A stretch of 64,000 bases of DNA from Globodera rostochiensis (lineage: Eukaryota > Nematoda > Chromadorea > Rhabditida > Heteroderidae): assembly GCA_018350325.1 (NCBI GenBank), contig JAEVLN010000035.1, positions 114,505-178,504 on the forward strand. The letters run 5' to 3'. This document shows positions 1 to 13,199 of the stretch, one piece after another. The first letter of the stretch is position 1; each line of letters begins with the position of its first letter. Under the pieces are notes generated by a model that was given only the letters and a program-made list of their open reading frames with translations, was not told where the DNA came from and did not search any database. The translations under genes were made by a program, and so were the position numbers.

Positions 1-1663
1 TTTATTTGTGTGTTATTTTATTTATGTTTGCAAAAATACGTTTTTATTTTTTATATTTGGCTTAAGAAACGTTAAGTTTCTATAAACTTTCTCACTCGAT
101 TTTTCTTTCTCCTCAAACTTATTCAAGTTAAATAGAGAAATGTTTTGTGTTTGAGGATTATTCTATTGGTACTCGACGTCGGTCAGAGGTAGGAAAAAAG
201 ACATTACGCAGTGTCCGCTTCATGAAAAGCTGTATTCCTTTTTTCGGCTGCATCCGTGCCATGATTTTAACAATTATTATCATTGAAAAAAAAAGTTGCT
301 AAAAGCAACTTACTATTTAATCTGCCGTTTGAATTACTATTATTTTACAACAGCTTTATTTGTTTTTTAAAATATTTATGGTATATTTGATGTGTTTAGC
401 TTTTTATCTGTAAAATTAAACCTGTTTCGTGCGTTCCGGTTCTTACCCATCATTTTGGAGGGGCCTTTATTCTATTTATTTTTAGCTAAATAACTATTTT
501 TTAATTTGTTGTTTTTATATTTAAGTTATTGTTTTAGCGTTTAATAATGGTTAAATCGTTTACGATTTTTCCTGCTTTTGATTATTAAGAGATAAAAAAT
601 TATATTTCATCAAGCATTGTCATCTCTAATGTATGAAACCTATTTAACTTGCTCATCCATTTAATGCATTTGTAAATTCTTATGGTTTATGATAATTTTT
701 TTTCGCATTATTATAATTCACAGAAATTTATTTTTTATTATTGAAAAGATTAACTAATTTTTTTTTTTAAGATTAAAGTTAATCAGAGTAATTATTTGTA
801 CCTTTTATGAAACCTTTTTAACTTTTATTATGGAATCTTTTGGTCGCCAAATTTGCGTCAAGTAAAACTTCTGTTTATTTAATTTTCTAAAATACAATTT
901 TTTCATTATATAAAATTTACCTAATGTTAATAAATTCAAAAAATTTTTATTGGTATCTGTTGCAACATATTAAATAAATAGCAGTTAACAAAATCGCAAT
1001 AATATATCCGAATCTAAGTTTATAAATTATTTGATTAAAACAAAAATTCTTTCAAATTTCAAACAAACCAATATTCTTAAATTAACACTAACCATAATTT
1101 AATTTAGTTTCAAACAGCACAAGAGTTTGGATAATAAATTAAAAAATCATTTCACGTTTAATTGAAAGAAGAGCACCAAAACAAATTATTTTGCGGGAAA
1201 AAATTAAATGATTTGTCAAATCCTTAAAAACCTGCATTAAATAAATGTTCTTTAAAAGTAGTTGGAAACAAATCTCGTGGAGGAGAAGGCATAAAAGTTA
1301 GATTTAGTGGAACTACCATAAATGATATTAATAAAGAATATTAAAATGAAAAGAGAAAATATTAAAGAAGGATACTTTCAAAAAAAGCACAACAAAAAAC
1401 AAAAACTAAAGCGTCTTCTTTAATAAAAGCCTTAAAATAATAAAATGATTAAAAAAAGTTGAAAGAATAAAAAATACTACAAAAAATGTAACTTAAACAA
1501 AATAAATTATTAGATGATTTGCTATTGGACCGGAAAACAATTCAACTATAAACTTTAGAGGGGACTTAATTCTATATTGCTATATAGAAAACCCATAAAT
1601 AATAAACTTCCTATATTCCGCGCATGTTTTCACTGATTACGTCTGGGCTGAAGTACTAGCAGA

Positions 1664-2065
1664 TCACCCGGCGGACATGGCGACCCGAAATAATGTCAAT
1701 TTAGAAAAAAATTTAAACCTTATGTTTTCTAGATAAAATTTTAAAATATACAAAAAAATAAACTGAATTAAACAAAATAGCTTAAATACAATTATTGTAA
1801 GCAACAAGACCAAGCGAGGATCTGGTTGGAAAGCAATGCATGGACGCCCGCACGAGCATTCGCTGCACAGGAGTTTGACGAGAGTGAGTTTTTTGCGTTC
1901 AAATAAATAAATAAAATAATCAGAATCTGATGTAGACGAGGTCTTCTCTAATATAAAGTTTAGAGACGTGTCGCAAGGATTAGTATTTATAATAAACGTA
2001 CAAAAAATTGTTAAAATTGTCCAAATTGTATCGGACCGCTGGGAAGCAAATAATTGTATGCGCAT
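1664..2065 (-). CDS. 133-codon ORF of unknown nature
   Basis: One of the longest non-repetitive frames, in a region of raised G+C. From ATG 2065 it has a hydrophobic start (TIWTILTIFCTFI), a Cys-rich middle (CSECSCGRPC) and a second hydrophobic part (LVLLLTIIVFKLFCLIQF), so it would be a membrane or secreted peptide if real. The opposite strand is also open here in pieces (for example HPADMATRN near 1670 and SDRWEANNCMRI near 2040), so the coding strand is unresolved. Confidence 0.2.
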   Translation of the reverse strand: MRIQLFASQRSDTIWTILTIFCTFIINTNPCDTSLNFILEKTSSTSDSDYFIYLFERKKLTLVKLLCSECSCGRPCIAFQPDPRLVLLLTIIVFKLFCLIQFIFLYILKFYLENIRFKFFSKLTLFRVAMSAG

Positions 2066-2119
2066 TTTTACCGGTTACCCGACCATAAATTCCCAAAGTT
2101 CACGGGCCAGATAACAAAT

Positions 2120-4240
2120 AATTTGTCATATAAGAGCATAGTGATTTTTTTAAAATTTTATAATCTTTGCATAATAAAATAATATAAATAAAAATTAAAA
2201 ATACTAAAATCTATAAGTTTGTAAGTGATAGAAAGTGTAATAAAATATTTAAATAACCGCAATATATTATTTATTACCGACATAAAATAATTTTACTGAA
2301 AAGCATTAAATGTATCTTAATTTATAATTCTCTAGAAATTCAATTTACGCAAACAAATTTAATTACATATTGATTGTTCTTAATAACGTTGCCCACTTTC
2401 AGATAGTAATGACAAACTTTCATGATTGGAAATTGATTGTAATACGAAAAAATAAAAGAATAAATGTTGGGACAGAATCGTTATCATGACATCTCATGCG
2501 GAGCAAAATAATTATGATTATAACTTTAGATAATTAAATTGACTATATTTAAATTATGATAAGTAACTTTGCATTCAACTTGAATTTTATACGTTTGCGC
2601 CCAATAATGAAATACAATTTTAAAACATAAAATGCTGAAAAACCCCCCAACAAAAATCTTGGAATTATTATAAAAAAATTCCGCTGATCTTAAAATCATA
2701 CAATTAATCTTCTTCAAAAATATCCATTTATGAATAAAATTTTTATTGAATATTTAAAATAAAAAACTCATAAACAATATTGTACGATAATTTTACTTAA
2801 TATATTTAGAAATATAACAAAAAGAAATATTAAATTAAGTCAAATAAGTTCAAAAAACAATATAAAATTTGAAATAAATTCAAAAACATATAAATAAAGT
2901 AAGATATCAGTTTTAATGAAAAATGCGATAACTGAACTGACAATTATTAAAACAACAAGAAGGAATTTAAATGTAATTTACCAATATTTCATAAGCACAA
3001 GTCTCGGGTAATTTAAAATTTACAAATTTATCGGTTTTAGAGTGCAATTATAATAAGTTTCAAATATATAATTAACAGCTAAAAAATAAATTTGAAACCA
3101 ATGAGTGTTTTAGATTTGTTCCCAGTTCAATGTTTAAATAATGATTAGTGATTTAATAAAATAAAAGAAAGACTTAAAAATTGACAATTAAACTATATAT
3201 AACGACGAAAAACCTACCTAAACGAGAAATTAATATTAATTTTATAAAATATAAAAATCTTTAATTGTTAAACGAAGCACATAAATAGTACTACATTATG
3301 AGATTTTAGTATAATACTAGCTTATACAATAATTTATTTATGGTAACATTTACGCAAAAAATTACCAAAGTAATAGATAGTGGTTAACTTTTATGATAAT
3401 TCGAGAGCACCTACGCTCATGGCTGAGCTCAGCGTTTGTATCTTGTGGTGAATGCATTTTAACATAAATAGGAAACTTCTAATAAAATTATATTACAAAA
3501 CTTAAGGTATAAAACAACAAATTTAAATTATAATAATAGACTATCATTAACATGAGCAAATTTAATTTTTGCATTGCAATTACTGTATGTTTATATTGTT
3601 TGGTTGAAATAAAATTTATTGATTCAATTTTTTATTTGTTTTATTTAATATAAACGCAAATCTTATTGGGCTTTAACTCCAGCTTGGTATTTTATATGAT
3701 AAGATGGGCCACATCGCTTGACACTTAAACCAAATTCATTGCAATTTAATTTTTAACGAGTTACAAAATGGTTTCAACAATTTTTTAGAGAATATTTTTT
3801 AATTATTTGATTTGCAGTATTATATTTACTTATTGTTATTTTGAAAAACATAACAATAAAAGTGCGCATCTTATCTAACGAATGTACATTTATTTTTAGT
3901 TTGGTGCTACAAATTTGAAAATGAGAAATCAATTAAAGCCTGTAGTCTTTTTCAAATTTAAGATACATATAATTTTAATTGGCAATCACTATTAAGGAGT
4001 TTTATAAATTTAAAGAACATTAATCCCTTATGGAAATGAATACTTTCTTTTATTAGAGTGAAAGATTTAAGTTTTGGTTTATCCCTTTCAGTTTAGTAAT
4101 TTTATTTTTTTGGCTGAATTAGAGCGTTTGAGTGGTTAAATCCGGTAGCATTTATACAAATACATAAGTAAACCAATTTATATAAAAATCATAAACTATT
4201 ATTAAATCTACATTATAAATTGAGTCAAAAATTCAAAATT
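2120..4240. other. A+T-rich, no feature found
   Basis: Simple A/T-rich DNA. A small patch at 3405-3455 is GC-richer with short frames on both strands. Nothing supportable. Confidence 0.6.
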
Positions 4241-4244
4241 TTTT

Positions 4245-4270
4245 CCGGCGGCGCCTGTCGGCACCGCCGG
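4245..4270. repeat. GC hairpin repeat, copy 1
   Basis: Arms CCGGCGGCGCC and GGCACCGCCGG around a TGTC loop: an 11-bp stem with a single C/A mismatch. Preceded by an A+T-rich leader, TTGAGTCAAAAATTCAAAA. Confidence 0.85.
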
Positions 4271-4381
4271 GCATCCTCCACTCTCATATAAACTTTTTTC
4301 AATTTTCTGAAATTTCGAAGCAAAATTCGTAATTTTGCCAAAATTTTGGTGAAATTTCTTAACCAAATCTAAAAATTTTTA

Positions 4382-4407
4382 CCGACGGCGCCTGTCGGCA
4401 CCGTTGG
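4382..4407. repeat. GC hairpin repeat, copy 2
   Basis: Arms CCGACGGCGCC and GGCACCGTTGG, loop TGTC. Compared with copy 1, stem position 4 is A-T instead of G-C and position 3 is a G-T wobble, so pairing is kept. Confidence 0.85.
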
Positions 4408-4940
4408 GCTCTCCTCCCCAAAAATTAAATCGTTGGGGTGCGTATTTGTCATATGAAAAGCCTTTCTCTTAGTTCAGATGTCATTATTTGAATTTACATG
4501 CTTCTCTTTAATTTCAATTTGGATTACATTCATTAAAAATGTTACCTTAAGTTTGATAAATCTTCATATAACTTTTGAATGATATTTTTGTTTGTATCAT
4601 CGTCCAAATTTTAGCCCAATCTTTATGTTTTTGACCAGACCATTCCTCACAGATGGACATAAGTTGTATTAAAAATGTTCCAGGTAAAAATTTTTATAAA
4701 TTTATAAAATTTCAAATATTTTCGATCGCCATCAGCAATAAATTGCTTATAAATTAAAAATCAAATGAGTTTTATCAAATGGAATTATGCCATTTTTCGT
4801 TTGTACATACTCAGTCTAAATGCATTTTAATAATTTATTTGATAGTTTGTTTTTTTACATTTTTTTATTATTAAATCAATTTTATTTGTCATGATTGCTT
4901 TTGTTTTTATTTTTGTTTCTTTATTCATATATTTGAACTT

Positions 4941-5126
4941 TTAATATGCTTTTTTAAATTCATTTTCACGATGTTTATTATTTTTTGATCGGTGAAAATT
5001 GATCCGTTCGGTACATAAAACATTCCGAAATGTAGACTGTTCTGCACTTCCCGGACCACTTGCGAAAGCGCTGTTTGCACAGCCACAAAGCTCGCAATGA
5101 CTATATGCACAGTTGCAGATTCTTTT
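4941..5126 (-). CDS. Cys-rich candidate exon
   Basis: A 61-codon frame without ATG. It starts KRICNCAYSHCELCGC (a C-x-C, C-x2-C-x-C cluster) and ends in a Lys/His/Asn-rich tail before TAA at 4941-4943. A different minus-strand frame over the same bases has an ATG (61 codons) but is hydrophobic and unremarkable. Possibly an EGF- or metallothionein-like piece; not assignable. Confidence 0.15.
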   Translation of the reverse strand, partial: KRICNCAYSHCELCGCANSAFASGPGSAEQSTFRNVLCTERINFHRSKNNKHRENEFKKAY

Positions 5127-5791
5127 TTAAATTTAAATTTAACTTTTTAACACATGTTTTTTTTCTTGTTATTCATAATCGTATTAATTTGAATTTTATA
5201 AAAAAATAATAAAAGTTAGTTTCGTTAAAATTTATTTGAACAATTTCTTGTTCGTATTTTCTTAATGGTTTCATTTGATACATATGATTAGAATCTTCCT
5301 TTTATTTTATTTGTCATTTTCACTACATAGAATTCATTTTGAAATTTTTAAAGATTAATTTTTATATAAAGACTCTGTAGCCGATAATCGACCTTAAACC
5401 AATTTACGATGTATTGTATCTCACACTCTGGCAATGTTAAATTTTACTAAATGTTTAAATTATTGTATTAAAATTTTGTGTAATTTTGGAAAAAAAAACA
5501 ACTTCCTTTCACTCAAAAAAACTAAAACAAATCCCAACTTTTTTTTGCGGGATATAATCAGAATTTGACTGCAATATTCATATTTGAAAAAGAAACAGCG
5601 AAAATAAGCAAAAGCAAGGAATTCAAAAATCATACAATGTAGAAATTAATAGAAAACAATATTTTGTAGCAATAAAATTATATTTTGACGGGCCAGATTA
5701 CATTAAAAAGGAACGTAAATTTAAAAAAACCTTGATTGAAAACAAAACTTAATGATAATAAAACTTAATTGCTAGTTAATAACAACAGTCA

Positions 5792-6040
5792 ATGTTCTGC
5801 TCTGTCCAATTCCAAACATATACCTTCTTGATAAAGTCAAATAAATGTATCAACCCGGATATTTTAGTTCAAAAGCAATTAGAAAATGCAAAAATCAAAT
5901 TAAAAAAAACTAAATTTTTGAATAAAGATTCAAAAAAATTAACAAGGTTATCCATCTCGACACAGGTTCTATATGGCAGTCGTTCGTTATGCCGTAAAGA
6001 TGGTGACCTACGATTTTTAGATATGTTGGCGAAAGAGTAA
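5792..6040 (+). CDS. 82-codon ORF, Lys-rich
   Basis: MFCSVQFQTYTFLIKSNKC..., Lys/Asn-rich middle, then a better-composed end with YGSRSLCRKDGDLRFLDMLA. A GACACAG acceptor-like site (about 5959-5965) precedes the last 24 codons, so only that part may be an exon. Not recognised. Confidence 0.2.
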   Translation: MFCSVQFQTYTFLIKSNKCINPDILVQKQLENAKIKLKKTKFLNKDSKKLTRLSISTQVLYGSRSLCRKDGDLRFLDMLAKE

Positions 6041-7023
6041 TTCTTACATTAAGATCAAAAACAAAAATAATCCCTACAAGATAAGAAAAGGTTTATTGAC
6101 TTTCAAAAAAAAATTTCAACATTATTAAATACCGACCACAGGTATTAACTAAGACGAAAATTTTCGCGTTTTATGCAAATTTAATGAAATCGCATAAAAA
6201 GCTTAAATTACGGAGGATAAATTTTAAATTTTAAATAACTTTAATTTAGGCAAGACTTTTGCAAAGTATAAAGCAGTTTCACAGGCAGCTAGCTTTTGGA
6301 GAAAGTGGTGTGCAAGACATTGGGAAATTAATTTGTAACAAAAATTCAATATTTAAAATTTCATAAAATAAATTTAAATAAATTTATTATAAACAGAACA
6401 GAATCAGAAATCCGAATTCAGGCAAAATTAAAAAAAAAAGATAAAATGATTAGTTTCAATTTAAAAAACTTGATGCATGTCATTTATAATTTAAAATTAT
6501 GGCCAGTATAGTAGATAAAATTAATAATAAATTTAATTTTAGAACAATAAATATTAATTCTTCAATCATTTTGAAAATTAGTTTCAGTTTTAAGATCTTA
6601 CAGACAAATTTATTCAACAATTAGCCTGCATTATTTAATAAATAAATAATAAAAATTTAATCATTAATAATAAGAAAAATAATTAAAATGAATAAATACT
6701 CGAAGAGCATGATTGCTGGCATATTGTGAAATCAATGCACCGTAAAAAATGTGGACAAAATTGAATGAAAAAAACAAATATAATTAATATATTAAATGGC
6801 TGCCCAAATAAAATTTGGTGTACTACTGTAAATATTATATTTATAAACTAATTTATACAAAAATAGGTATCATCTATGTGAATAAGAAAACCAAAGGCAA
6901 GGCTCAAGGAGCCTCGGTCCCAATATATGCGCATATGTGTCGAGAAAAGTACGCGCAGATCCGTTGTTTCCCCAATAAAAATTTCATTTTATTTAATTTT
7001 GTAATATTTTATTCTATTTTCAG

Positions 7024-7122
7024 AACGCACAAATGCAAAAGTCGGTTATTGGCGGCGGACAATAGACTCAAATGCCGATTACTGGAAATGGACAGACGGT
7101 GTGGTTGTCAATATTTTTGGGA
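7024..7122 (+). CDS. Possible C-type-lectin-like exon (partial)
   Basis: A strong acceptor (ATTCTATTTTCAG ending at 7023) is followed by an open frame, phase 2. The residues are VGYWRRTIDSNADYWKWTDG. YWKWTDG is the pattern of the C-type lectin fold's WxWxDG strand, about where the family has it after a GxW segment. A possible donor (GTTAAA) starts at 7123; read through, the frame stops at 7125-7127. The remaining parts of the domain (EPN or QPD motif, flanking cysteines) are not found nearby. The exon is short, so chance resemblance is possible. Confidence 0.3.
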
Positions 7123-8288
7123 GTTAAAGTCTGTAAACAAAGAAATTTGATGATTAAACAAAATAAAATAAAATTAAATAGATTATTAAAATAAAAATGT
7201 CATAATGTAATAAGCGTATATTTATGCTTTAAATGAAAAGAAGCCATGAGATTAAATATAAAATAAAATTGTAATTCTGAATTTAATAATTTAACAAAAT
7301 ATTAAAATACAATTTTTACAAACTTAATACTTTTAAAATGTCAACAATTATTTAGACATTTTATTAAATATGTAAACAGAAATATGCTCTTTAAATAGCT
7401 GCTACATGGAGTGCAAGGGCTGTAATAATGATATTATATAAACTATTCAAAAAAACTAAAGTTATTATGGGAACTGTATAAATAATTTTCGTCAATAAAA
7501 ATGCTCACTTTATTTGACCAAGAAATAAATTCTTCAATTAAAATGAATATAAATCATTTATAATTTGAAAAATTATAAATGGATTAAAATTCAAAGAAAA
7601 AATGCAATCAAAAAATGAAGATTTTAATTATAAATTAAAAAAAAAGCTAATTAAACACAGCAATTCTGGTTTAATGGTTAAATTTTAACAGAATCTCTTT
7701 TACACCTACAAGAAAGTAATTTGTTCATGAAAATTAGCTATTTATCAAATATATGCAGCACTGCATCTTGGCCCTTTTGTCATTTAAATTTATTTAGCTG
7801 TTTTGAGAATGGGAAATGATAAACAGCAATAATAAAATTAAAAAAATAATGGGCTTTGGGCGGATATAAACCATACGGCGATGAAGAGAACGAATTTTAT
7901 TTTTTTTTGCAAAGACTGAAATTGAACGGAAGTTTGTAGATTTAAAAAAATAGAAAATGGTTTATAAAAATAGATGTCCAAAAACTCTTAAACTTCTTTC
8001 TACTTCTGCTATTTGAAGTTTTTAAAGTTTGTTTTATCAGAGAATATCTTTGCATTATTAAAAGAAAAAAAAATTACAGTCAATGTTTTAAACGCAAAAG
8101 AGTTTTCTCGTAAAAACAATTTAATTTTATAAAAAAAGCAATTCTGATCAAAAAAATAAACGGTAAAAAGTAAATAGATTAAAAGCTTTTGCAGAAGTTA
8201 CTAAAGCATTAATCAAGGCTGTAGAAAAGTTTGATACAAAGATAAACAGTAATCGTAACTAAAAAACATTATGATAATTTAGCATTAA

Positions 8289-8605
8289 CGGTTAAATAGT
8301 GCTGTTATACAAGATTTGCTTTGTCCAATGGTTCAAAAAGCGTTGTACAAATTGAGTCAAAATGAACAGATAGTTAACATTGGGTTGTGGCTTTGCCGCA
8401 AACGGTAAGTTTTTTTAGATCCGGTAGGTTATTTGGACAAACCCGAATTTTTTCCTTTAATTTATCAATTGCTTTCAGCCAAATTTTTGATTTAAACACT
8501 AATCAAATAATTGCCATTGTGTGTCAAAAAAGCAACATACAAGAAAAAAAATGCTCTTCAAAATTAGCAAAAAAAATAAAACTTAATTGTAAACAATACG
8601 GATAA
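8289..8605 (+). CDS. Candidate two-exon gene fragment
   Basis: Exon 8289-8404 (38 codons plus 2 nt) ends at a consensus donor ACG|GTAAGT; the next exon, 8479-8605, follows TTGCTTTCAG. The phase is conserved across a 74-bp intron. Recognisable stretches are IGLWLCRKR before the junction and a Lys/Cys-rich tail (QEKKCSSKLAKKIKLNC) ending in TAA. There is no start codon upstream before an in-frame TAA at 8286, so the 5' part would need another exon. I recognise no family. Confidence 0.25.
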
Positions 8606-9469
8606 AATAAAAATTTGTTTTTCAGTCGAGGATATCCATTTAAAATTTGGAAGCGACAGCTAAAAATAAAAACATAAACAGATTTAAAAAAAAATGAAAA
8701 AAATTTTATATGTATTAAATCGGCCTTCAGAAAATGTAAAACTAAAAACAAAACAATTTAAATGTTATAACAATTTTTTGAATCGTCATTAATGCAAATC
8801 TGCCAAACAAATAATTATATTATTTTGTTATTTAAATAACCAGTTATGCTTCAATAACAAAAGACAATAAAAAACTTGTAAAAGCAAATTGTTGTCACAA
8901 TTAAATTACTTTTACTATATGATATGAATTTGTAAAGTTATTGAAATAATTTCAGTTATTTAATCGAGTCAAATAAGTAACTGAAAATCAATTCTTAATT
9001 TGGATTTAAAAATAAATTTAATTTTATGCAAATTCGACTTTAAGGGTGGTTAATATAAGTGTTCGGCACAATAAAATTTATCGCGGTAAAAACCGGTAAA
9101 ATTTATGGCAACTTTGATAAAACTGTAAAACTGATAAATATTAATAATTATTAAAATTTATAAAAATACTGTCACCATGAGACCAAAAAAAATTCAAACA
9201 TAAGCTAAAATGCTTAAAACAAAGTTATTAAAAACGATCCGACTTAGCATGTTAAAAATTTATATACAATTTAAAATAAATAGAATTCGTCTTGGATACA
9301 TGGATGCATCAAAAACGTTTCCAGCAAATCGTTATTCAGAGTCATTCTCATCTTGTTTGGACTTATGGCCCACAGTTTAACGCAGAGTCTGTCATTGTAA
9401 ACAACAGCGGTAGACATGACCACAAACATTATGCGCGTATAAATAAATGGCTGGGGAATAATTACTAAA

Positions 9470-11330
9470 CACTGGATTAAAGCAAATTATTTGTTCAAAT
9501 AAATGCAGGGAAAAACATAATTTATAAATAAAATATAATTATTTATAAATATTATTTTGTGATCAAATTATAAATGAAATGAACAAAATCTCCATTATCA
9601 ACTGAGACTAAATAAAGGAATTGAACCCATAAAAATAAACTTAAGCTTGCGGACATGATTATAAAACAGGAAAAGGTTTGTATAATGTAATAATTATAGA
9701 TAAATATCTAAATAAGAATTAAAACAAAGCTATTTGAAAACTCCTTGGATAGTGCAAAAATCATTCTAAATAATTTTGTCATTTATATTTTCTTCATAAA
9801 TATCAGATTGGAAGAAAGGATAAAGCGTAATTGTTAATGTTCATAAACTCGAGAAAATGAAATTTTTTAATTATACACTAATAAAACAACTAAAAATAAT
9901 TCAAATTTTAATCTTCTATCTAATCAATAAGTTGAATGTTTTAATTAATTAGAGTTAAAAGCAAAAAATTCATACATTTATCTGTTTCTATTTTTATATA
10001 TTCTAACAAGTGATTACAACGAAATTAAATATACTAATAAAAACAATTAAATAAATCAAGTAAATAATTATATATTCAAAGAATCATAATTTATTCATAA
10101 ACAAAACAAAGATTAATTAGTCAAAACAACGTTTGCTTAGCAACAGTTAAACTAAATTAAACTGTTTTTTGACATTATTACTAAAAATTGTTTTATTATA
10201 ATTACGTTCTATCGCTTACCTTAAAACTAACATATTTATTCTGATTATTAAATAAATAATTGCAATTAATAAGCACTTAAAAATAGCTAAATATGATTAA
10301 AGCTATCAAATGGAGGAAAATAACATTTGTTTTTATTTTGTAAAATAGTTAAACATTCAATAAAATTTAAGTAATTAAATTATGGAAATTCGATAAAAAA
10401 TATAAAAAACAAGATAATGGCACTTTACTTTTTTTATGTGTTTGTACACTAATTACGCAATACTGCACCTGTTTGCGGCGCAACACCAATACTACTTTAG
10501 AATCCAAAAAAGTTTGAATAAATATTCAAACCTTTTACATTTCTAGAAAATGTGAGTATTTCTCAGAATTGCAATTTTTTAATGTTAACGCATACTTATA
10601 AAATTCAGAACTAAAAAAAAGTTTAATTTTTGACCAATGCTTCGACTACCATACTATAAATAAAATAATGTTTACCAAACTTGATAGTAATAAATATCAC
10701 ATTAATTAATCATAATAATGAATCAGCATGTTCTAATTTAATCGCGATATGCGATCAACAAATTCAAATAAAAAATACTGCAGCGAAAGCAATAACCGAG
10801 AAAAAAGGTCAACTGGTTTTTTAAAAATTTACACCACATTAAACAGAAAAAAATAAAATTATTGTTTTAAAATTTTTAATTCAGAAATAATGCTAAATAA
10901 TAAAATATAAAATACTATCAAAAACGACAATAATTTTGTTATAGAAAATTTTCATACAAACTATTTTAAGAATATGAGTTGTAAACCAAATTATAAACAA
11001 ATAATTTATTAATCATAAAAAATTTAATAAAAAATAACTCAGATGAAATAATAATTTAAAGTAAAAAAATAATTGATATATTTGTTTCATAATCTTTGTA
11101 AATGGCAATTTCTTCAAAAAAGTTGGAAATTTTAGTTAGATTCATTTAGTATATAAAAATTCTTTAAATTAACATTTCAGTTATTTGTTTTCGACCAAAA
11201 CATAATTAATTAAGCATTAGTCTTAAATATAAATATAATAATAAATGAGTATAAAATTTGCATTTGATTAGTTATTTGGCACTCTATCTAAATAATTCAA
11301 AAACGTAGATATTAAAATTCAAAAAATTAT
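9470..11330. other. A+T-rich, no feature found
   Basis: Only short frames. The patch just before it (9283-9468) is open for about 62 codons on the plus strand without an early ATG, and also open on the minus strand, so its coding strand cannot be decided. A short patch at 11350-11480 contains a 37-codon ATG frame (MKALLGEFNWAGGSRKN). Confidence 0.5.
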
Positions 11331-12325
11331 CATATTATTATTTTAAAAAGTTTATAAGAGAAATGAAAGCGTTGTTAGGAGAGTTCAATTGGGCGGGAGG
11401 GTCGCGGAAGAACTTAAATTCGGCCAAAGCGTCGGCTATGGAGCACAGAATTAAAAATTGTAAAAAGACATCTTAGTTTTAGCAATTTTAGTCTTAAGAA
11501 ATCTCAGGATTATTTTCTGTAGATGCCAAAAGAATTTGAGTAAAATATGTTAAAATTAAAAAAATTAAGAAAATTGCGAATAATGATTAAATACTTATTG
11601 AATATGTATTTAAAGTTGGGCATTGACAGCTTAGAAACATTTCATACATATTACATATTTTATTATATTCGCGTATCAAAATGAATTTTAGCTGTAATTA
11701 CATCAATTTAAAACACCATCGGTCATCCATCATAAAAACAAAGAGATTTGTTAGAAAAATAATACCCATCAGCTTCATTATCTAAACGACCAACCACAAA
11801 CGTGGAAGAACAAATAATAATTAGTCAAAATCTACAAAAAAAGCAGAAAAACAAATAAATTAATATTGTAATTGGTTACGGCAAACTCAACTATAAATTT
11901 AAAATAATAATAGCAAATAAATTAACATTTTTATTAATACGGTGTTTTGAGTACGTTCTACACCTAAGACCCGTAAAAAACATTTTTTAAAAGGTAAAAA
12001 TATACTAAATGTAATATTAATAAGCAAATAGTCTCAATATAAGGACTAACCTAAAAAAGTAATATTAAAATCATATAAAAAAAATCTCGTCCTCAAGGTA
12101 AGATGGGCTTCTTTTGCCAAACGGATTAAAAGCATTGAAAAACAAATAAGCATATAAATATGCCTATCAACCTTAAGCGGAAAAAATCGCCACTTTAGTC
12201 ACACCAATTAAAGAAAGAGCAATGAGGAGAACCTGCAAAATAGGCATGCACCTGTTTAACAAGAAACCATTTTCCCAATCAAATGGTTGCGCCACAACGC
12301 AAGAGAAAAAGGAATGATATAAAAA

Positions 12326-12618
12326 TTATGCGTCTTACCACATAAATGGACTCTTGTCATTGGAATAAAATAGAAAACAAACTAAAAATATTAAATCACG
12401 TATCTGCAGAAATTCTTATAAATTTATTGTTATACTGAAGATATTAAAATAAAAATTATATAATATTTTCAAAAACATATGATCGTCCCAGAAATAATAA
12501 TTAATTAACGAAAATTCATAAAATTAGCTATGTAGAATTCGATAAAAATATAATATAATATTTGTAACATCGAAAGAAAAATTATGCGTCTTACCATAAA
12601 TGGACTCTTGTCATTAAT
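12326..12618. repeat. Direct repeat of about 40 bp, 256 bp apart
   Basis: AAAATTATGCGTCTTACCA then TAAATGGACTCTTGTCATT occurs at about 12326-12364 and again at about 12582-12618, the second lacking two bases. The intervening DNA shows no terminal inverted repeats. Confidence 0.7.
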
Positions 12619-12677
12619 TTAAAAGTACGTATTTTTAATATAAACATTATTGTATTTTAAAATTTATTTGCAGAAAG

Positions 12678-12890
12678 TTAGCTCCAGTTTTCTTTTAGAT
12701 CAAATTTTTTTATTTCCGGTGTAATAATTCCAAACTTAAATCTATCTTGTTGGTATTTAATGTAAGATGCACTTAGCATTCATTTATGATAACATCCATT
12801 GCCACACATGTAGTAATAGTGTTTTTTTGGTTTGATCCACGTGACAACATTCTTCGTTCTTCCATAAACCGTGCAAACTTTGGAAAGAGT
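12678..12890 (-). pseudogene. Interrupted minus-strand frame, Cys/Tyr-rich
   Basis: Read from 12890 downward: SKVCTVYGRTKNVVTWIKPK, then KHYYYMCGNGCYHK, then an in-frame TGA at 12780-12782, then ATG and 33 more codons in the same frame (KYQQDRFKFGIITPEIKKFD) to TAA at 12678. Long openness on both sides of one TGA suggests a recently disabled small gene or exon. A zinc-binding module (CxxxC) is conceivable. Not recognised. Confidence 0.25.
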
Positions 12891-13199
12891 GAATGAATGA
12901 TCTTTGTTTCATTGTATGCAATTTATTTACAATTATATTATTTTTTCTCATGTTTGATTATGTACATTTTTTGTTTTTTCTAGATATAATATTTATTTAT
13001 GTTTTAAAGTGGCTTTATCTAATTCAAAATAGTGGAAATCGATTTAATTATTATTTTGAAAATTGTAATCTTCAATTGTATGTAATTATCTAGAAAATTT
13101 ATTATTATTTTGATAATTTTACGGATTTATTTTAGTAAACTTGTTTACAAATACAAGTTTAGACTCTGTGGCGGCGACGCTCTGCTCAAGGGTACGCAT

